The notes: generated by a model not told the origin, from the letters alone. Positions 18,290 to 28,063 are shown, counted from the stretch's first letter. The stretch: DNA of 64,000 nt from an uncultured Alphaproteobacteria bacterium (GCA_937892955.1 CALBKH010000095.1:1-64000), one strand, 5' to 3'. Numbers and translations are program-made.

Positions 18290-21200
18290 GGCTCACCCCC
18301 TTCCGGCATCTCGCCGGCGGCCCATTCGGCGACGCGGGCGAGGTGGTCGTAGGGGCCGGAGCGGTCCTTCTCGAAGCGGACGTGGCGACGCGAGATCCAG
18401 CCGGTGGCGGGGTCGCGGAAGGTCCGCACCAGTTCGATCAGGCCGTCGCGCGCCGCGTCGGCGAGGGCGTCCGGATCGGATCCGTCGGCGGTGACGCCGC
18501 GCCGTTCCCAAATGCCGCCGGCCTCGCCGCCCTTCAGATGCAGATAGGCGAGTTCGCCGATCGGCCTATCGGCGTAGTCGGCCCCGAAGGCGCCGGCGCG
18601 GGCCATCGCCGCCTCCAGCGGCAACTGCGGGGCGAGGAGGCTCTGCACCTCCTTCTCGCTCGGCGGACGGCCGGTCTTGTAGTCGAGCACGGCGAGCGAG
18701 CCGTCGGCCATCAGGTCGAGGCGATCGGCATAGCCGGTCAGGGTGAAGGGGACGCCGTCGACCAGGATCTCCCAGCGGCCGCCGACCTCGGTGCGGCGTT
18801 CGCCGACGAGCGGGCTGCGCGCCGCATCCGCCGCGAGCCACCAGCGGGCGATCGCCGCGAGCCGCGGTCGCCACAGTGCGACGATCTCAGGGAAGGCGTC
18901 GTATTTTTCGAGGCAGGTCTCGGCGATGGCGGCGAGCCGCGCCGCTTCGGCCTCGCTCGCGGTGCCGTCCCAGGTCTCGACGAACTGCGCCAGGACCTCG
19001 TGGACGAAGGTGCCGCGCTCGGCCGCGCCGATCTCGCCGCCGAGCGGATCGAGCGGGTCGAGGCCGAGCACATGGCGGGCGTAGAGGGCGTAGGGGTCGC
19101 GGATCCAGGTCTCGATCTCGGTGACCGACAGCTTGTTCGGCCGCCATTCGACCGGCGGCTTCGGCTCCGGCCGGCGGATGGTGCGCGGCGGCGCCGATGC
19201 GGCATCGAGGGCGCGGGCCCAGCCGAGAAAGCGTTCGGCCTCGCCGGTCAGGCGGCGGTGGCCCTCGGCACCGGTCAGGGTGGTCAGGCGTTGCAGCCAG
19301 CGCGAGGGAACGGTCGGGGCGCCGCCGGCGCGGGCGGAACGGGCGAGTACCACCCGGCGGGCGGCGGCACCTTGCGCATAGTCGTGGGCGGAGAGGCCGA
19401 TGCGGCGCTCGGGTGCTTCGAGCGCCATGTCGCGGCGCATCGGCCGCGACAGCCAGGGATCGGTGCGGGTGGTGATCGGCCACACGCCTTCGTCGAGACC
19501 GGCGAGCACCACCAGATCGAAGGAGAGGAGGCGCGCCTCGAGCGGGCCGAAGACGAAGATGCGGGCATCCGGCGCAGTCGGCCGGCGTACCGGCGCGTCG
19601 CCGAGGAGCGCGTCGAAGAAGCCGGGCCACGCGGAGGCGGGAAAGGCGAGGTCGCCGCCTTCGCTCGCCGCGGCGCGGCCGAGCTCGGCGAGCGCCGAAG
19701 CGAGCGCCGCACCGTCGTCGCCGTCGTAGAGGGCGGCATCGGAGCCGGTGCCGTCGCGGGCGACCGCCGAGAGCGCCGCGACATGGGCGGCGAGCAGGGT
19801 CGGCACGGCGACGTCGCCGGACCCGGCGAGGCTCTCCAGCGGTCCGAGGGCGTCGACCAGGGCAGCGAGAAGATCGCGGGCGGCGGCGAGCGTCTCGGGC
19901 GACAGGCGACGGAGCGGCCGCGGTTCGCGCGAGCGCGGCGCGGTGATCTCACCGACCCGTTCGTCGAAGGCGGCGAGGAGGCTGCGGCCGAAGGGCAAGG
20001 TGCGGGGACCGCGCAGCACCACCAGTTCGACCACCCGCGCAAGCCGCCGTGCCTCGCCGGCGGGACGGCCGAAGCGGGCGAGCGGATGGGCGAGGAGGGC
20101 GGAGACGGCGGCCGGTTCCCAGCCGCCGAGCGCCACCTCGGCGACCAGTCGGGCGAGAAGCGCGGCGCGGGTGTGGCCGAACGGTTGGCCGGCGGAATCG
20201 TCGATCTCCAGGCCCCAGCGGGCGAGTTCGGTGGCGACGCGGCGGGCGAGGATGCGGTCGGGAGTGACCAGCGCCGCGGTTTTCGTCGGATCCTCGATCG
20301 CCTCGCGCAGCGCCAGCGCCACGGCGAGCGCCTCCTCGCCCTCGCTCTTCGCCTCGATCGCCGACAACCCGTCGAGGGCGGCGTCGAGATCGAAGCCGTC
20401 GGCGCGGATGGTCGCGGCGAAATCCGCCCAGGCGTCGGAGGATTCGGCCGGTCGCAGGCTCTCCGAGAGAAGGCGCGCACGCGCCGCTTCGCGGGCATCG
20501 GCTTCGCCACCGAGGCGCGCGACGTCGGTGCGGGCGACGCCGAGTCGGTCGAGGAGCAGGCGCAGGCCGTACTGGGGATGGCCGGGCACCGGCTCGCCGT
20601 CGAGTGTGCCCGGTTCGAGCAGGTCCCAGGCCGCGTCGTCGAGGTCGAAGTCGAGGCCGGGGAGAACCACGGCGCCGTTGTCGAGCCGGCTCACCACGGC
20701 GATCAACTCGGCGGTCGAGGGCACCGAACCGGTCGAGCCGGCGGCGATCACCGGGCCCTTCGGCGGGTGTTCGGCGAGCCGGGCGGCTTCGCGGCGCACC
20801 GCGGCGTGGCGGCGCACCGCCGGATCGGCGAGGCCGCGTTCGGCGAGGTGTTTCGGCCAGGCGTCGGCGACGATGGCGAGGAAGGCTCGCGTCATCTGCC
20901 AATAGGCGGCGTGGTCGTCGGGGACGAGATCGTCGAGCTTGGCCCAGTCGACGCCCTGCGACACCACCTGATCCATCAGGGTGAGCAGCGCCGTCGACAG
21001 GCGCACCGCCTCGGCCGGGCTCGACGGCAGGGTCGGCGCCGATCCGGTCGCCGGGTTGAGCAGCGATCCGGCGAGCGCCCGCGTCCAGCCGAGCACCAGC
21101 CGGGCCATCACCAGACGGCGTTCGAGCGGGGTGGCGACCGGTTCGTCGTCGCCGTCGTCGGCGAAGAGGTCCTCGTCGGCATCGACGTCGCCGAAGGGGC

Positions 21201-21483
21201 GGATGGCGGGCAGCAGCATCGCCGACGGGCCGCCGCGGGCGGTGATCTCGGCGAGGAACGCCGCTTCGAGCGCACGCGCCGCGCGCCGGGTCGGCACCAG
21301 GATCAGGGTGTCGGCGAGGACGACGGGATCGCGGCCGTCCCAGCGGAAGCCGGGGACGACCTCGCCGTCGAGGAGGGCGCGGACCAGAGTCGGCAGAAAG
21401 GGGCGGCCGGCGTCGATCGAGGTGACGCGGGGGGTGGGATCGCGGGACGGGCGCGGCGGGGAACCTTCGGCCGTGGCGGTCAT
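18286..21483 (-). CDS. addB: Double-strand break repair protein AddB
   Basis: A 1065-residue alpha-type AddB, the partner of AddA. The N-terminal half resembles an inactivated helicase and shows no clear Walker A, as is usual in the alphaproteobacterial form. LVLAGLDEGVWP is a conserved landmark. The C-terminal nuclease domain has SVTEIETWIRDPYALYARH, FVHEVLAQF and the catalytic VLDYKTGRPPS. It lies 16 bp after the uridylyltransferase gene and is coupled to addA by a 4-bp overlap. Confidence 0.95.
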   Translation of the reverse strand: MTATAEGSPPRPSRDPTPRVTSIDAGRPFLPTLVRALLDGEVVPGFRWDGRDPVVLADTLILVPTRRAARALEAAFLAEITARGGPSAMLLPAIRPFGDVDADEDLFADDGDDEPVATPLERRLVMARLVLGWTRALAGSLLNPATGSAPTLPSSPAEAVRLSTALLTLMDQVVSQGVDWAKLDDLVPDDHAAYWQMTRAFLAIVADAWPKHLAERGLADPAVRRHAAVRREAARLAEHPPKGPVIAAGSTGSVPSTAELIAVVSRLDNGAVVLPGLDFDLDDAAWDLLEPGTLDGEPVPGHPQYGLRLLLDRLGVARTDVARLGGEADAREAARARLLSESLRPAESSDAWADFAATIRADGFDLDAALDGLSAIEAKSEGEEALAVALALREAIEDPTKTAALVTPDRILARRVATELARWGLEIDDSAGQPFGHTRAALLARLVAEVALGGWEPAAVSALLAHPLARFGRPAGEARRLARVVELVVLRGPRTLPFGRSLLAAFDERVGEITAPRSREPRPLRRLSPETLAAARDLLAALVDALGPLESLAGSGDVAVPTLLAAHVAALSAVARDGTGSDAALYDGDDGAALASALAELGRAAASEGGDLAFPASAWPGFFDALLGDAPVRRPTAPDARIFVFGPLEARLLSFDLVVLAGLDEGVWPITTRTDPWLSRPMRRDMALEAPERRIGLSAHDYAQGAAARRVVLARSARAGGAPTVPSRWLQRLTTLTGAEGHRRLTGEAERFLGWARALDAASAPPRTIRRPEPKPPVEWRPNKLSVTEIETWIRDPYALYARHVLGLDPLDPLGGEIGAAERGTFVHEVLAQFVETWDGTASEAEAARLAAIAETCLEKYDAFPEIVALWRPRLAAIARWWLAADAARSPLVGERRTEVGGRWEILVDGVPFTLTGYADRLDLMADGSLAVLDYKTGRPPSEKEVQSLLAPQLPLEAAMARAGAFGADYADRPIGELAYLHLKGGEAGGIWERRGVTADGSDPDALADAARDGLIELVRTFRDPATGWISRRHVRFEKDRSGPYDHLARVAEWAAGEMPEGGEP

Positions 21484-21499
21484 CCGGTCCCTCCCCGCC

Positions 21500-22234
21500 T
21501 CAATTGGCGCTCTCGGCTATGGCGCGTTCGGCCTCGACGATCGCGTCCGGGGTGCCGATGTGGAGCCAGGTGCCCTCCATGCGCTGGCCGTAGAGCCGGC
21601 CCTCCTCGATCGCCCGGTCGAACAGCCGGTTGAGCGAGAAGGCGCCGGAGGGCGCGTCGCGGAAGAGGCGGGGGTGGAAGATGGCGGCGCCGGCATAGGC
21701 GAAGGGCGCCACGCGACGCTCGCCGCGGCGGGTCAGCCGGCCGAGCCCGTCCATGACGAAATCGCCCGATCCGGAATAGCCGATCGAGCCGACGATCGGG
21801 GCGAGGAGCAACAGGCCGTCCATCGCCGTCTCGTCCCAGCGACGGGCGAGGAGATCGAGATTGGCGCGGATGCCCTCGATCCAGAAGCTGTCGGAATTGT
21901 AGACGTAGAACGGCTCGCGGCCGAGGAGCGGCAGGGCCTTGACGATACCGCCGCCGGTCTCGAGCAGCGCCTCACGCTCGTCGGAGACGACGATCTTCGG
22001 CTCGGTCCACTTGCCGACGTGGACCTCGACCAGATCGGCGAGGTAGTGGACGTTGACGACACAGACCTCGACCCCGGCGGCCTTCAGCTTGGCGATGGCG
22101 TGATCGACGAGTGACCGTCCGCCGACCTCGACGAGGGGTTTCGGGGTGGTGGCGGTGATCGGGCGCATGCGCTTGCCGAGGCCGGCGGCGAGCACCATGG
22201 CGTGGGTGGGACGGCGAGAAGGGACGGACGACAT
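21500..22234 (-). CDS. murU: MurU-like N-acetylmuramate-1-phosphate uridylyltransferase
   Basis: A 244-residue sugar-phosphate nucleotidyltransferase. The signature VLAAGLGKRMRPIT and KPLVEVGG, then LLETGGGIVKAL, VYNSDSFW (metal-binding Asp) and GTWLHIGTPDA match the MurU group. MurU makes UDP-MurNAc from MurNAc-1-phosphate, bypassing de novo MurA/MurB synthesis. The call rests partly on context: an AmgK-type kinase is encoded immediately upstream in the same operon, and the two enzymes act consecutively. A generic glucose- or mannose-1-phosphate nucleotidyltransferase is the alternative. Confidence 0.85.
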   Translation of the reverse strand: MSSVPSRRPTHAMVLAAGLGKRMRPITATTPKPLVEVGGRSLVDHAIAKLKAAGVEVCVVNVHYLADLVEVHVGKWTEPKIVVSDEREALLETGGGIVKALPLLGREPFYVYNSDSFWIEGIRANLDLLARRWDETAMDGLLLLAPIVGSIGYSGSGDFVMDGLGRLTRRGERRVAPFAYAGAAIFHPRLFRDAPSGAFSLNRLFDRAIEEGRLYGQRMEGTWLHIGTPDAIVEAERAIAESAN

Positions 22235-22270
22235 TCGGGTCTCGGAGCTGACGTTCCGGCGGCGATCGCC

Positions 22271-23824
22271 TCAGTCGAAGCGAACGCCGCCGCGCCGGTC
22301 GGCCGGCACGGCCTCCTCATACCAGAGCTTCAGCGGACGCAACACCGGTTCGCCGAGGACGCGCGCCAGGTATCCCCAGAGGCGAGGCACATGGGCGAGA
22401 TAGTGCGGCTTGCCGTCCCGCGCCTTCAGCCGGGCGAAGACGCCGAGGATGCGGGTGGCGCGCTGGGCGGCGAGGATGGCGTAGGCGCGGCGGAAGGCCG
22501 GTTCGTCGAAAGCGGGATCGGCCGTGCGCCGCGCCGCGACGTAGGTCCCGATCAGGTCCGCCTCGAGGTCGGCGGGCACGTCGACGCGGGCGTCCTGGGC
22601 GAGGCTCGCCACGTCGTAGGCCGGGTGACCGAAGATCGTGTCCTGGAAGTCGAGGACGCCGACGCGGGCGAGGCCGCCTCTGTCGGCGAGCCACAACAGG
22701 TTCGGCGAATGGTAGTCGCGCAGGCACCAGGTCGCCGGTCCGGCGAGGATCTCGGCGATCAGCGGGCGCCACAGGGCGAGGAAGCTCTCGCGCTCGGCGG
22801 ACGTCGCCGGGCGGCCGAGGAGATGCGGGATGCCCCAGTCGAGGAAGACCGTGACCTCGGCCTCGTAGTTGGCGGCGGCGTAGGCCGGAATGGCCCAGGT
22901 GCCTCCCTCGCCGTCGGGCAGCGTATGCGGCAGGTCGCGGGCATGGAGGTCGGCGAGAAGTTCGACGGCGGCGAGATAGCGTTCGCGGATCGGCGCCGGC
23001 GGCGTCCCGGCGACACAGGGCTCGGCGCCGAGATCCTCGAGCAACATGTATCCGGCATGCAGATCATGAGCGAGGACACGCGGCACCGAGACGCCGAGAT
23101 CGGCGAAGCCGAGGGCGAAGGCGAGGAAGGGCGCCGGGCCTTCCGCCAGCTTGGCGGCGGCGCGGGCGGCGACGCGGGCGCGGCCGGCGGCATCGTCCGG
23201 CTCGGCCGGGTGGTTCATCAGCACCGCCGTCTCGCCGTCGCGCCACACGCGTTCATAGGAGCGCGACGAGGCGTCACCCTGGAGGTGGCGGCGATGGGCG
23301 AGACCCCAGCCGGCGACGGCGAGGAAGGCGCGGACACCGGCGGTGCGCACCAGCCGGTCGCGCCACGGCGCCGCCGGTCCGACGAGGCGGACGACGCGAG
23401 CGGTCGGGCCGTCGCCCGGTTCGATCGCCACCACCAGGGCGTCGTCCGGCAAGCGCTCGCCGGCGCGATCGGGCCATTCGATCAGGACGGCGCGCTCGCG
23501 CACCATCTCGTCGAAGCCGATCTCGTCGAGTTCCTCCGGGCCACGCAGGCGATAGAGGTCGAAATGGGCGAGCGGCAGACGCAGATCGTAGGTCTGGACC
23601 AGGGTGAAGGTCGGGCTCGGCACCTCGAGTTCGGCGTCGTCGGCGATCGCCCGCAGCAGGGCGCGGGCGAGGGTCGACTTGCCGGCGCCGAGGTCGCCGA
23701 CCAGTGCCAAGACGTCGCCGACCTTCAGGATCGCGGCGATATCCTCGGCGAGCGCGGTGGTCGCCGTCTCGTCGGCGAGGTCGATGCGGAAACCCACGTC
23801 GTCGGGGACCGGTCCACCGTTCAT
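22271..23824 (-). CDS. TsaE - AmgK fusion: t6A-tRNA ATPase plus anomeric sugar kinase
   Basis: A 517-residue two-domain protein. Residues 1 to about 160 are TsaE, the ATPase of the threonylcarbamoyl-adenosine (t6A37) tRNA complex: Walker A GDLGAGKST (43-51), PSPTFTLVQTY, HFDLYRL and IEWPDR. From about 175 on is an aminoglycoside-phosphotransferase-like kinase, with DASSRSYERV, the catalytic loop LRDYHSPNLLWL and the metal-binding VLDFQDTIFGHPAYDVASL, as in AmgK, the MurNAc/GlcNAc anomeric kinase. No stop or frameshift separates the domains. The start at 23824 lies 4 bp after the divL stop; an upstream Met at 23860 would overlap divL. Confidence 0.9.
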   Translation of the reverse strand: MNGGPVPDDVGFRIDLADETATTALAEDIAAILKVGDVLALVGDLGAGKSTLARALLRAIADDAELEVPSPTFTLVQTYDLRLPLAHFDLYRLRGPEELDEIGFDEMVRERAVLIEWPDRAGERLPDDALVVAIEPGDGPTARVVRLVGPAAPWRDRLVRTAGVRAFLAVAGWGLAHRRHLQGDASSRSYERVWRDGETAVLMNHPAEPDDAAGRARVAARAAAKLAEGPAPFLAFALGFADLGVSVPRVLAHDLHAGYMLLEDLGAEPCVAGTPPAPIRERYLAAVELLADLHARDLPHTLPDGEGGTWAIPAYAAANYEAEVTVFLDWGIPHLLGRPATSAERESFLALWRPLIAEILAGPATWCLRDYHSPNLLWLADRGGLARVGVLDFQDTIFGHPAYDVASLAQDARVDVPADLEADLIGTYVAARRTADPAFDEPAFRRAYAILAAQRATRILGVFARLKARDGKPHYLAHVPRLWGYLARVLGEPVLRPLKLWYEEAVPADRRGGVRFD

Positions 23825-23828
23825 GCCG

Positions 23829-26315
23829 TCACTCACCGGCGAGCGGGACGGCCGCGACATCTTCGCCGGTGTCGGCGGCGCGCAGCGGCAGGCGACAGAT
23901 GACGGTGGTGCCGCGTCCCTCGTGACTGGCGATCTCGACGGTGCCGCCGTGCAGTTCGACGAAGCTCTTGACGATCGAGAGGCCGAGGCCGGCGCCGCCG
24001 CGGTGCGGGCCCTGGCGGCGGGTGTAGAAGCGCTCGAAGACCGACTTCAGCTGCTCCTCGGGGATGCCGACTCCCTCGTCGGCGACGGTGAGCACCAGCG
24101 CCTCGTCGTCGCGCCGCGCCGCCGCCGTCACCGTGCCGCCCTCCATCGAGAAGGAGACGGCGTTGGAGAGGAGGTTGAACAGCACCTGACGGATGCGTTT
24201 CTCGTCGGCGACGACGTGGCCGATGTCGGGCGCGATGTCGGTGGCGAGGGTCAGGTGATTGGCGGCGAGGCGATCCTTCACCCCTTCGATCGCGGCGGCG
24301 ACGGTGGCGGCGACGTCGACGTCGCCGACCTGCAGACGCATGATGCCGGCATCGATGGTGGCGAGGTCGAGAATGTCGTCGACGATGGCCATCAGCGCCT
24401 GCGACGACGACATGATGTGGCCGGTGTAGTCGCGCTGCTTGTCGTTGAGGGGACCGGTACGCGGGTCGGCGAGCAGGTGGGTGAAGCCGACGATGTTGGT
24501 CAGCGGCGAGCGCAGCTCGTAGGAGACGAGGCCGACGAAGTCGGTCTTGATGTGGTCGGCCTCCTCCAGCGCCTCGTTCTTCTCGACCAGGGCGCGCTCG
24601 ACGTTCACCGTGTCGGTGACGTTGACGAAGGTGACGAGCGTCGCGCCGTCGGGCAGCGGCACGGCGGAATATTCGAGCACCGTGCCGTCGCGCCGCTCCA
24701 TCGTGCCGGAGAGGCGATCACGGTTGTCGGCGAGGCCGGTGACGGCGAGCTTCAGGCGGTTCCAGGTGGCGCGATCGTCGTGGACGAAGGCGAGGCGTTC
24801 GACCACGTCGGTGATGTGCGGCTTCAGGCCGAGGGTCTTCTCGTCGAGGCGCCACAGCGACACGAAGGCGGGGTTCCACAGCCGCAGACGACCGTCGGAG
24901 CCGAACACCACGACACCCTCGGAGAGGTGGTCGAGGGTCTCGCCCTGGACGCGGACGACGGCGTTGTGGCGCTTCTCGAGCTCGAGCTTCTCGGTGACGT
25001 TCTCGTAGATGTAGGTGACGCCGCCCTGAGGGTGGGGATTGGCGATGACGCGCAGCGTCTGGCCGTCGGGCAGGTGCCACCAGTGCTCCTTGGCCTCGAG
25101 CGCCTGATAGGCGGCGTGGAGGTCGCGCTTGAAGGAGCGCCAGTCGGCCTGCTCCGGCAGTTTGCGTGCGGCACGCATCTGATCGAGCACGGTGCCGTCG
25201 TCGGGCGACGACTCGAGGAAGACGGCGTCGAGGCCGAAGAGGCCGCGGAAGGCGGCGTTGTAGAACTGCAGCCGCTTGTCGGCGCCGAAGATCGCCACCG
25301 CGGTGGCCAACTGATCGAGTGTGCGGGCGTGGAAGTCGATGGTGCGGCGGAGCTCGGCCTGGGTCTGCTCGAGATCGGTGACGTCGATGGCGATACCGGC
25401 CTCGCCGTGGGCGGAGGCGACGTCGACGACGTCGTAGGTGCGCCGGCGGCCGGAGACGACCACCGGCAGGCGCAGGTCGACGGCGAGCGCCGTCTCGCGG
25501 GCCTGGCGGATGGCCTTGCGGCCGGCGGTGTCGAGCAATTCGAGCGCCTGATCGCGCACCTGGCCGGCATCGCGGGCGTCGACGGCTTCCGTATAGGCGC
25601 GGTTCACCCAGCCGAGAGACCCGTCGAGGCCGCGCAGCCATACCGGCATCGGCATGGCCTCGAACAGGGCGCGGGTCGCCTCGACGTCGCCGATCAGGCG
25701 ACGATGGCGTTCGGTGAGTTCGGCATGGCGCAGACGTTCGCCGGTCAGGTCGGCGAAGCGGACGAAGGGTCGGCCGCCGGCGATGCGGCCGGTCGCCGAA
25801 ATGAAGGTGCCGGAGCGGGTGGCGAGTTCGAGATCGAAGGGGGTGCCGCGCTCGCGCAGCGCCTCGGTGTCGCGATCGAGATCGGCGGCGCAGGTCGGCT
25901 CCAGCCAGGCGCCGAAGGCGAGGAACTCGGCGCGCGCCTTGGGGGCGCCGGCGGCCGGGCCGAGCGAGCCGAGAATGAGCGGCGGTTCGCCGGGTTGGCT
26001 CCAGGCGAGGATCAGCTGGTCTTCGCCGTCGAGCAGGGCTTCGGCGCGCTCGGCCTGGGCCTTGAGGCCGGCGTTGTCGGCGGAGAGACGGATGATGGTG
26101 GCTTCGGCGCGAGCGCGCTGGCGCATCATGCCGACGGCGGACGCGGCAGCGACGCAGACGACGCCGATCATCGACGAGGTGAGGACGATCTGATGGGTGG
26201 CGAGCGCCTCTTCGGCCGCCGCCAGGACGGGCGCGGTCGAGGCGAGAAGCCCGAGCGCGGTGGTCGACAACGATCGGAGCGACGTCGGAATCCGTCCTCC
26301 CCTCCGCCCCCACAT
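23829..26315 (-). CDS. divL: DivL-like PAS pseudokinase with tyrosine in the H-box
   Basis: An 828-residue membrane-anchored histidine-kinase homologue. One hydrophobic stretch at about 15-33 and a transmembrane segment at about 43-62 precede several PAS-type domains (about 200-580). A dimerisation helix follows at about 590-655, then an HATPase domain with N-box LLSNAVSFS, ADEGVGIPEE and GAGLGLSIVKS. The phospho-accepting residue in the H-box is Tyr599 (VSYELRSPL, normally SHELRTPL). This is the hallmark of Caulobacter DivL, which controls CckA and cell-cycle progression rather than acting as a classical kinase. It is the first gene of the operon running to addA, with GGAAGGGG as ribosome site. 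Confidence 0.88.
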   Translation of the reverse strand: MWGRRGGRIPTSLRSLSTTALGLLASTAPVLAAAEEALATHQIVLTSSMIGVVCVAAASAVGMMRQRARAEATIIRLSADNAGLKAQAERAEALLDGEDQLILAWSQPGEPPLILGSLGPAAGAPKARAEFLAFGAWLEPTCAADLDRDTEALRERGTPFDLELATRSGTFISATGRIAGGRPFVRFADLTGERLRHAELTERHRRLIGDVEATRALFEAMPMPVWLRGLDGSLGWVNRAYTEAVDARDAGQVRDQALELLDTAGRKAIRQARETALAVDLRLPVVVSGRRRTYDVVDVASAHGEAGIAIDVTDLEQTQAELRRTIDFHARTLDQLATAVAIFGADKRLQFYNAAFRGLFGLDAVFLESSPDDGTVLDQMRAARKLPEQADWRSFKRDLHAAYQALEAKEHWWHLPDGQTLRVIANPHPQGGVTYIYENVTEKLELEKRHNAVVRVQGETLDHLSEGVVVFGSDGRLRLWNPAFVSLWRLDEKTLGLKPHITDVVERLAFVHDDRATWNRLKLAVTGLADNRDRLSGTMERRDGTVLEYSAVPLPDGATLVTFVNVTDTVNVERALVEKNEALEEADHIKTDFVGLVSYELRSPLTNIVGFTHLLADPRTGPLNDKQRDYTGHIMSSSQALMAIVDDILDLATIDAGIMRLQVGDVDVAATVAAAIEGVKDRLAANHLTLATDIAPDIGHVVADEKRIRQVLFNLLSNAVSFSMEGGTVTAAARRDDEALVLTVADEGVGIPEEQLKSVFERFYTRRQGPHRGGAGLGLSIVKSFVELHGGTVEIASHEGRGTTVICRLPLRAADTGEDVAAVPLAGE

Positions 26316-26451
26316 GTCGAAGGTCCCCTTCCCACTCGGATCTTTCGCTGGATGCCCGAACCCGGCGGATACGCACGCGGGAGGGCCGAATCACTTCGAA
26401 GATAACCTCTCGGGGGCAGGCTGAGGAGAGTCGGAGAACCACAAATGAAAC

Positions 26452-26477
26452 GGGCGTCGTGAAGTTTCACGACGCCC
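26452..26477 (-). terminator. Terminator of ahcY
   Basis: A perfect 12-bp inverted repeat (26452-26463 with 26466-26477), followed on the minus strand by the T-rich GTTTCATTTGTGG. It separates ahcY from divL, so divL must have its own promoter within 26316-26451; none was clear enough to call. Confidence 0.85.
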
Positions 26478-26506
26478 ACAACATGTCGTATCCGAAGTGC
26501 TGTCGA

Positions 26507-27907
26507 TCAATAGCGATAGTGGTCCGGCTTGAACGGTCCCTCGGAGGGCACACCGATATAGTCGGCCTGTTCCTTGCTGAGCGTCGACAGAGCGACGCCG
26601 AGCTTGGCGAGATGGAGAGAAGCGACCTTCTCGTCCAGCTTCTTGGGCAGGGTGTAGACGCGCCTGTCGTAGGCCGCGGCGTTGGTCCACAGCTCGATCT
26701 GGGCCAGCGTCTGGTTGGTGAAGGACGCCGACATGACGAAGCTCGGATGGCCGGTGGCATTGCCGAGATTGACCAGACGGCCCTCGGACAGGACGATGAT
26801 GCGCTTGCCGTCCGGGAAGACCACGTGGTCGACCTGATCCTTGATCTTCTCCCACTTGTAGTTCTTCAGGGCGGCGATCTGGATCTCGGCGTCGAAGTGG
26901 CCGATGTTGCAGACGATGGCGTTGTTCTTCATCGCCCGCATGTGGTCGAGGGTGATGACGTCCTTGTTGCCGGTGGCGGTGACGAAGATGTCGCCGCGCG
27001 ACGCGGCGTCTTCCATGGTCACCACCTCGTAGCCCTCCATCGCCGCCTGCAGGGCGCAGATCGGGTCGATCTCGGTGACGAGGACGCGGGCGCCGCCGTT
27101 GCGCAGAGACGCGGCCGAGCCCTTGCCGACGTCACCGTAGCCGGCGACGACGGCGATCTTGCCGGCGAGCATGACGTCGGTGGCGCGGCGGATGCCGTCG
27201 ACCAGCGATTCACGGCAGCCGTAGAGGTTGTCGAACTTCGACTTGGTGACGCTGTCGTTGACGTTGATCGCCGGGAACGGCAGGCGGCCCTGTTCGGTCA
27301 GCATGTAGAGGCGATGGACGCCGGTGGTGGTCTCCTCGGAGACGCCGCGGATGGCGTCGCGGGTCTTGGCGAACCAGCCCGGCTGGGTCTTCAGGCGCTT
27401 CCAGATGGTGGCGAAGAAGGCGACCTCCTCCTCGTTGCCCGGCTTGTCGAGGATCGAGGGATCCTTCTCCGCCTCGGCGCCGAGGATGACGTACATGGTG
27501 GCGTCACCACCGTCGTCGAGGATCATGTTGGGAACGCCGCCGTCGGCCCAGTCGAAGGTGCGGGCGACGAAGTCCCAGTACTCCTCCAGGCTCTCGCCCT
27601 TGTGGGCGAACACCGGGGTGCCGGCGGCGGCGATGGCCGCGGCGGCGTGGTCCTGAGTCGAGAAGATGTTGCAGGACGACCAGCGCACCTCGGCGCCGAG
27701 CGCCTGGAGGGTCTCGATCAGCACCGCGGTCTGGATGGTCATGTGCAGGCAGCCGGCGATGCGGGCGCCCTTCAGCGGCTGCGCCGGGCCGTACTCGCCG
27801 CGCACCGCCATCAGGCCGGGCATCTCGGTCTCGGCGATGTCGATCTCCTTGCGGCCCCAGGGGGCGAGGGCGAGGTCCTTGACGGCGTAATCGTGGATCT
27901 GGGTCAT
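26507..27907 (-). CDS. ahcY: Adenosylhomocysteinase (SAH hydrolase)
   Basis: A 466-residue enzyme that reversibly splits S-adenosylhomocysteine to adenosine and homocysteine using bound NAD. Landmarks are EMPGLMAVR near the N-terminus, CLHMTIQTAVLIETL, SSCNIFSTQDHAAAAI, the NAD site VAGYGDVGKGSAASLR, NIGHFDAEI and the C-terminal PFKPDHYRY, ending with the usual Lys-less tyrosine. The first 34 codons of the longer frame lack similarity, so Met at 27907 is taken. It is monocistronic with its own promoter and a palindromic operator, pointing to control by methyl-cycle metabolites. Confidence 0.97.
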   Translation of the reverse strand: MTQIHDYAVKDLALAPWGRKEIDIAETEMPGLMAVRGEYGPAQPLKGARIAGCLHMTIQTAVLIETLQALGAEVRWSSCNIFSTQDHAAAAIAAAGTPVFAHKGESLEEYWDFVARTFDWADGGVPNMILDDGGDATMYVILGAEAEKDPSILDKPGNEEEVAFFATIWKRLKTQPGWFAKTRDAIRGVSEETTTGVHRLYMLTEQGRLPFPAINVNDSVTKSKFDNLYGCRESLVDGIRRATDVMLAGKIAVVAGYGDVGKGSAASLRNGGARVLVTEIDPICALQAAMEGYEVVTMEDAASRGDIFVTATGNKDVITLDHMRAMKNNAIVCNIGHFDAEIQIAALKNYKWEKIKDQVDHVVFPDGKRIIVLSEGRLVNLGNATGHPSFVMSASFTNQTLAQIELWTNAAAYDRRVYTLPKKLDEKVASLHLAKLGVALSTLSKEQADYIGVPSEGPFKPDHYRY

Positions 27908-28029
27908 GTCGGTCTCCGAAGCGCCTCGGGGCGCGGGTCTCCGGCCATGGTCGTCGAGTGCGGTCGGGGCACGAGGACGTGGACGGTGGACGAAACGATC
28001 GCGGGGCACGAGAGCCCCCCATGGCGCGG

Positions 28030-28058
28030 CTCATAGCAGACGCGTCACGATACGACAA
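28030..28058 (-). promoter_or_regulatory. Promoter of ahcY
   Basis: On the minus strand TTGTCG (28058-28053), a 17-bp spacer and TATGAG (28035-28030). It lies about 120 bases before the ahcY start codon and directly beside the palindromic operator. Confidence 0.5.
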
Positions 28059-28063
28059 TAACG

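Noticed and set aside
27908..28058. SAH or SAM riboswitch in the ahcY leader
   Set aside because: No conserved core or pseudoknot elements of the known classes could be matched; a protein operator is visible instead.
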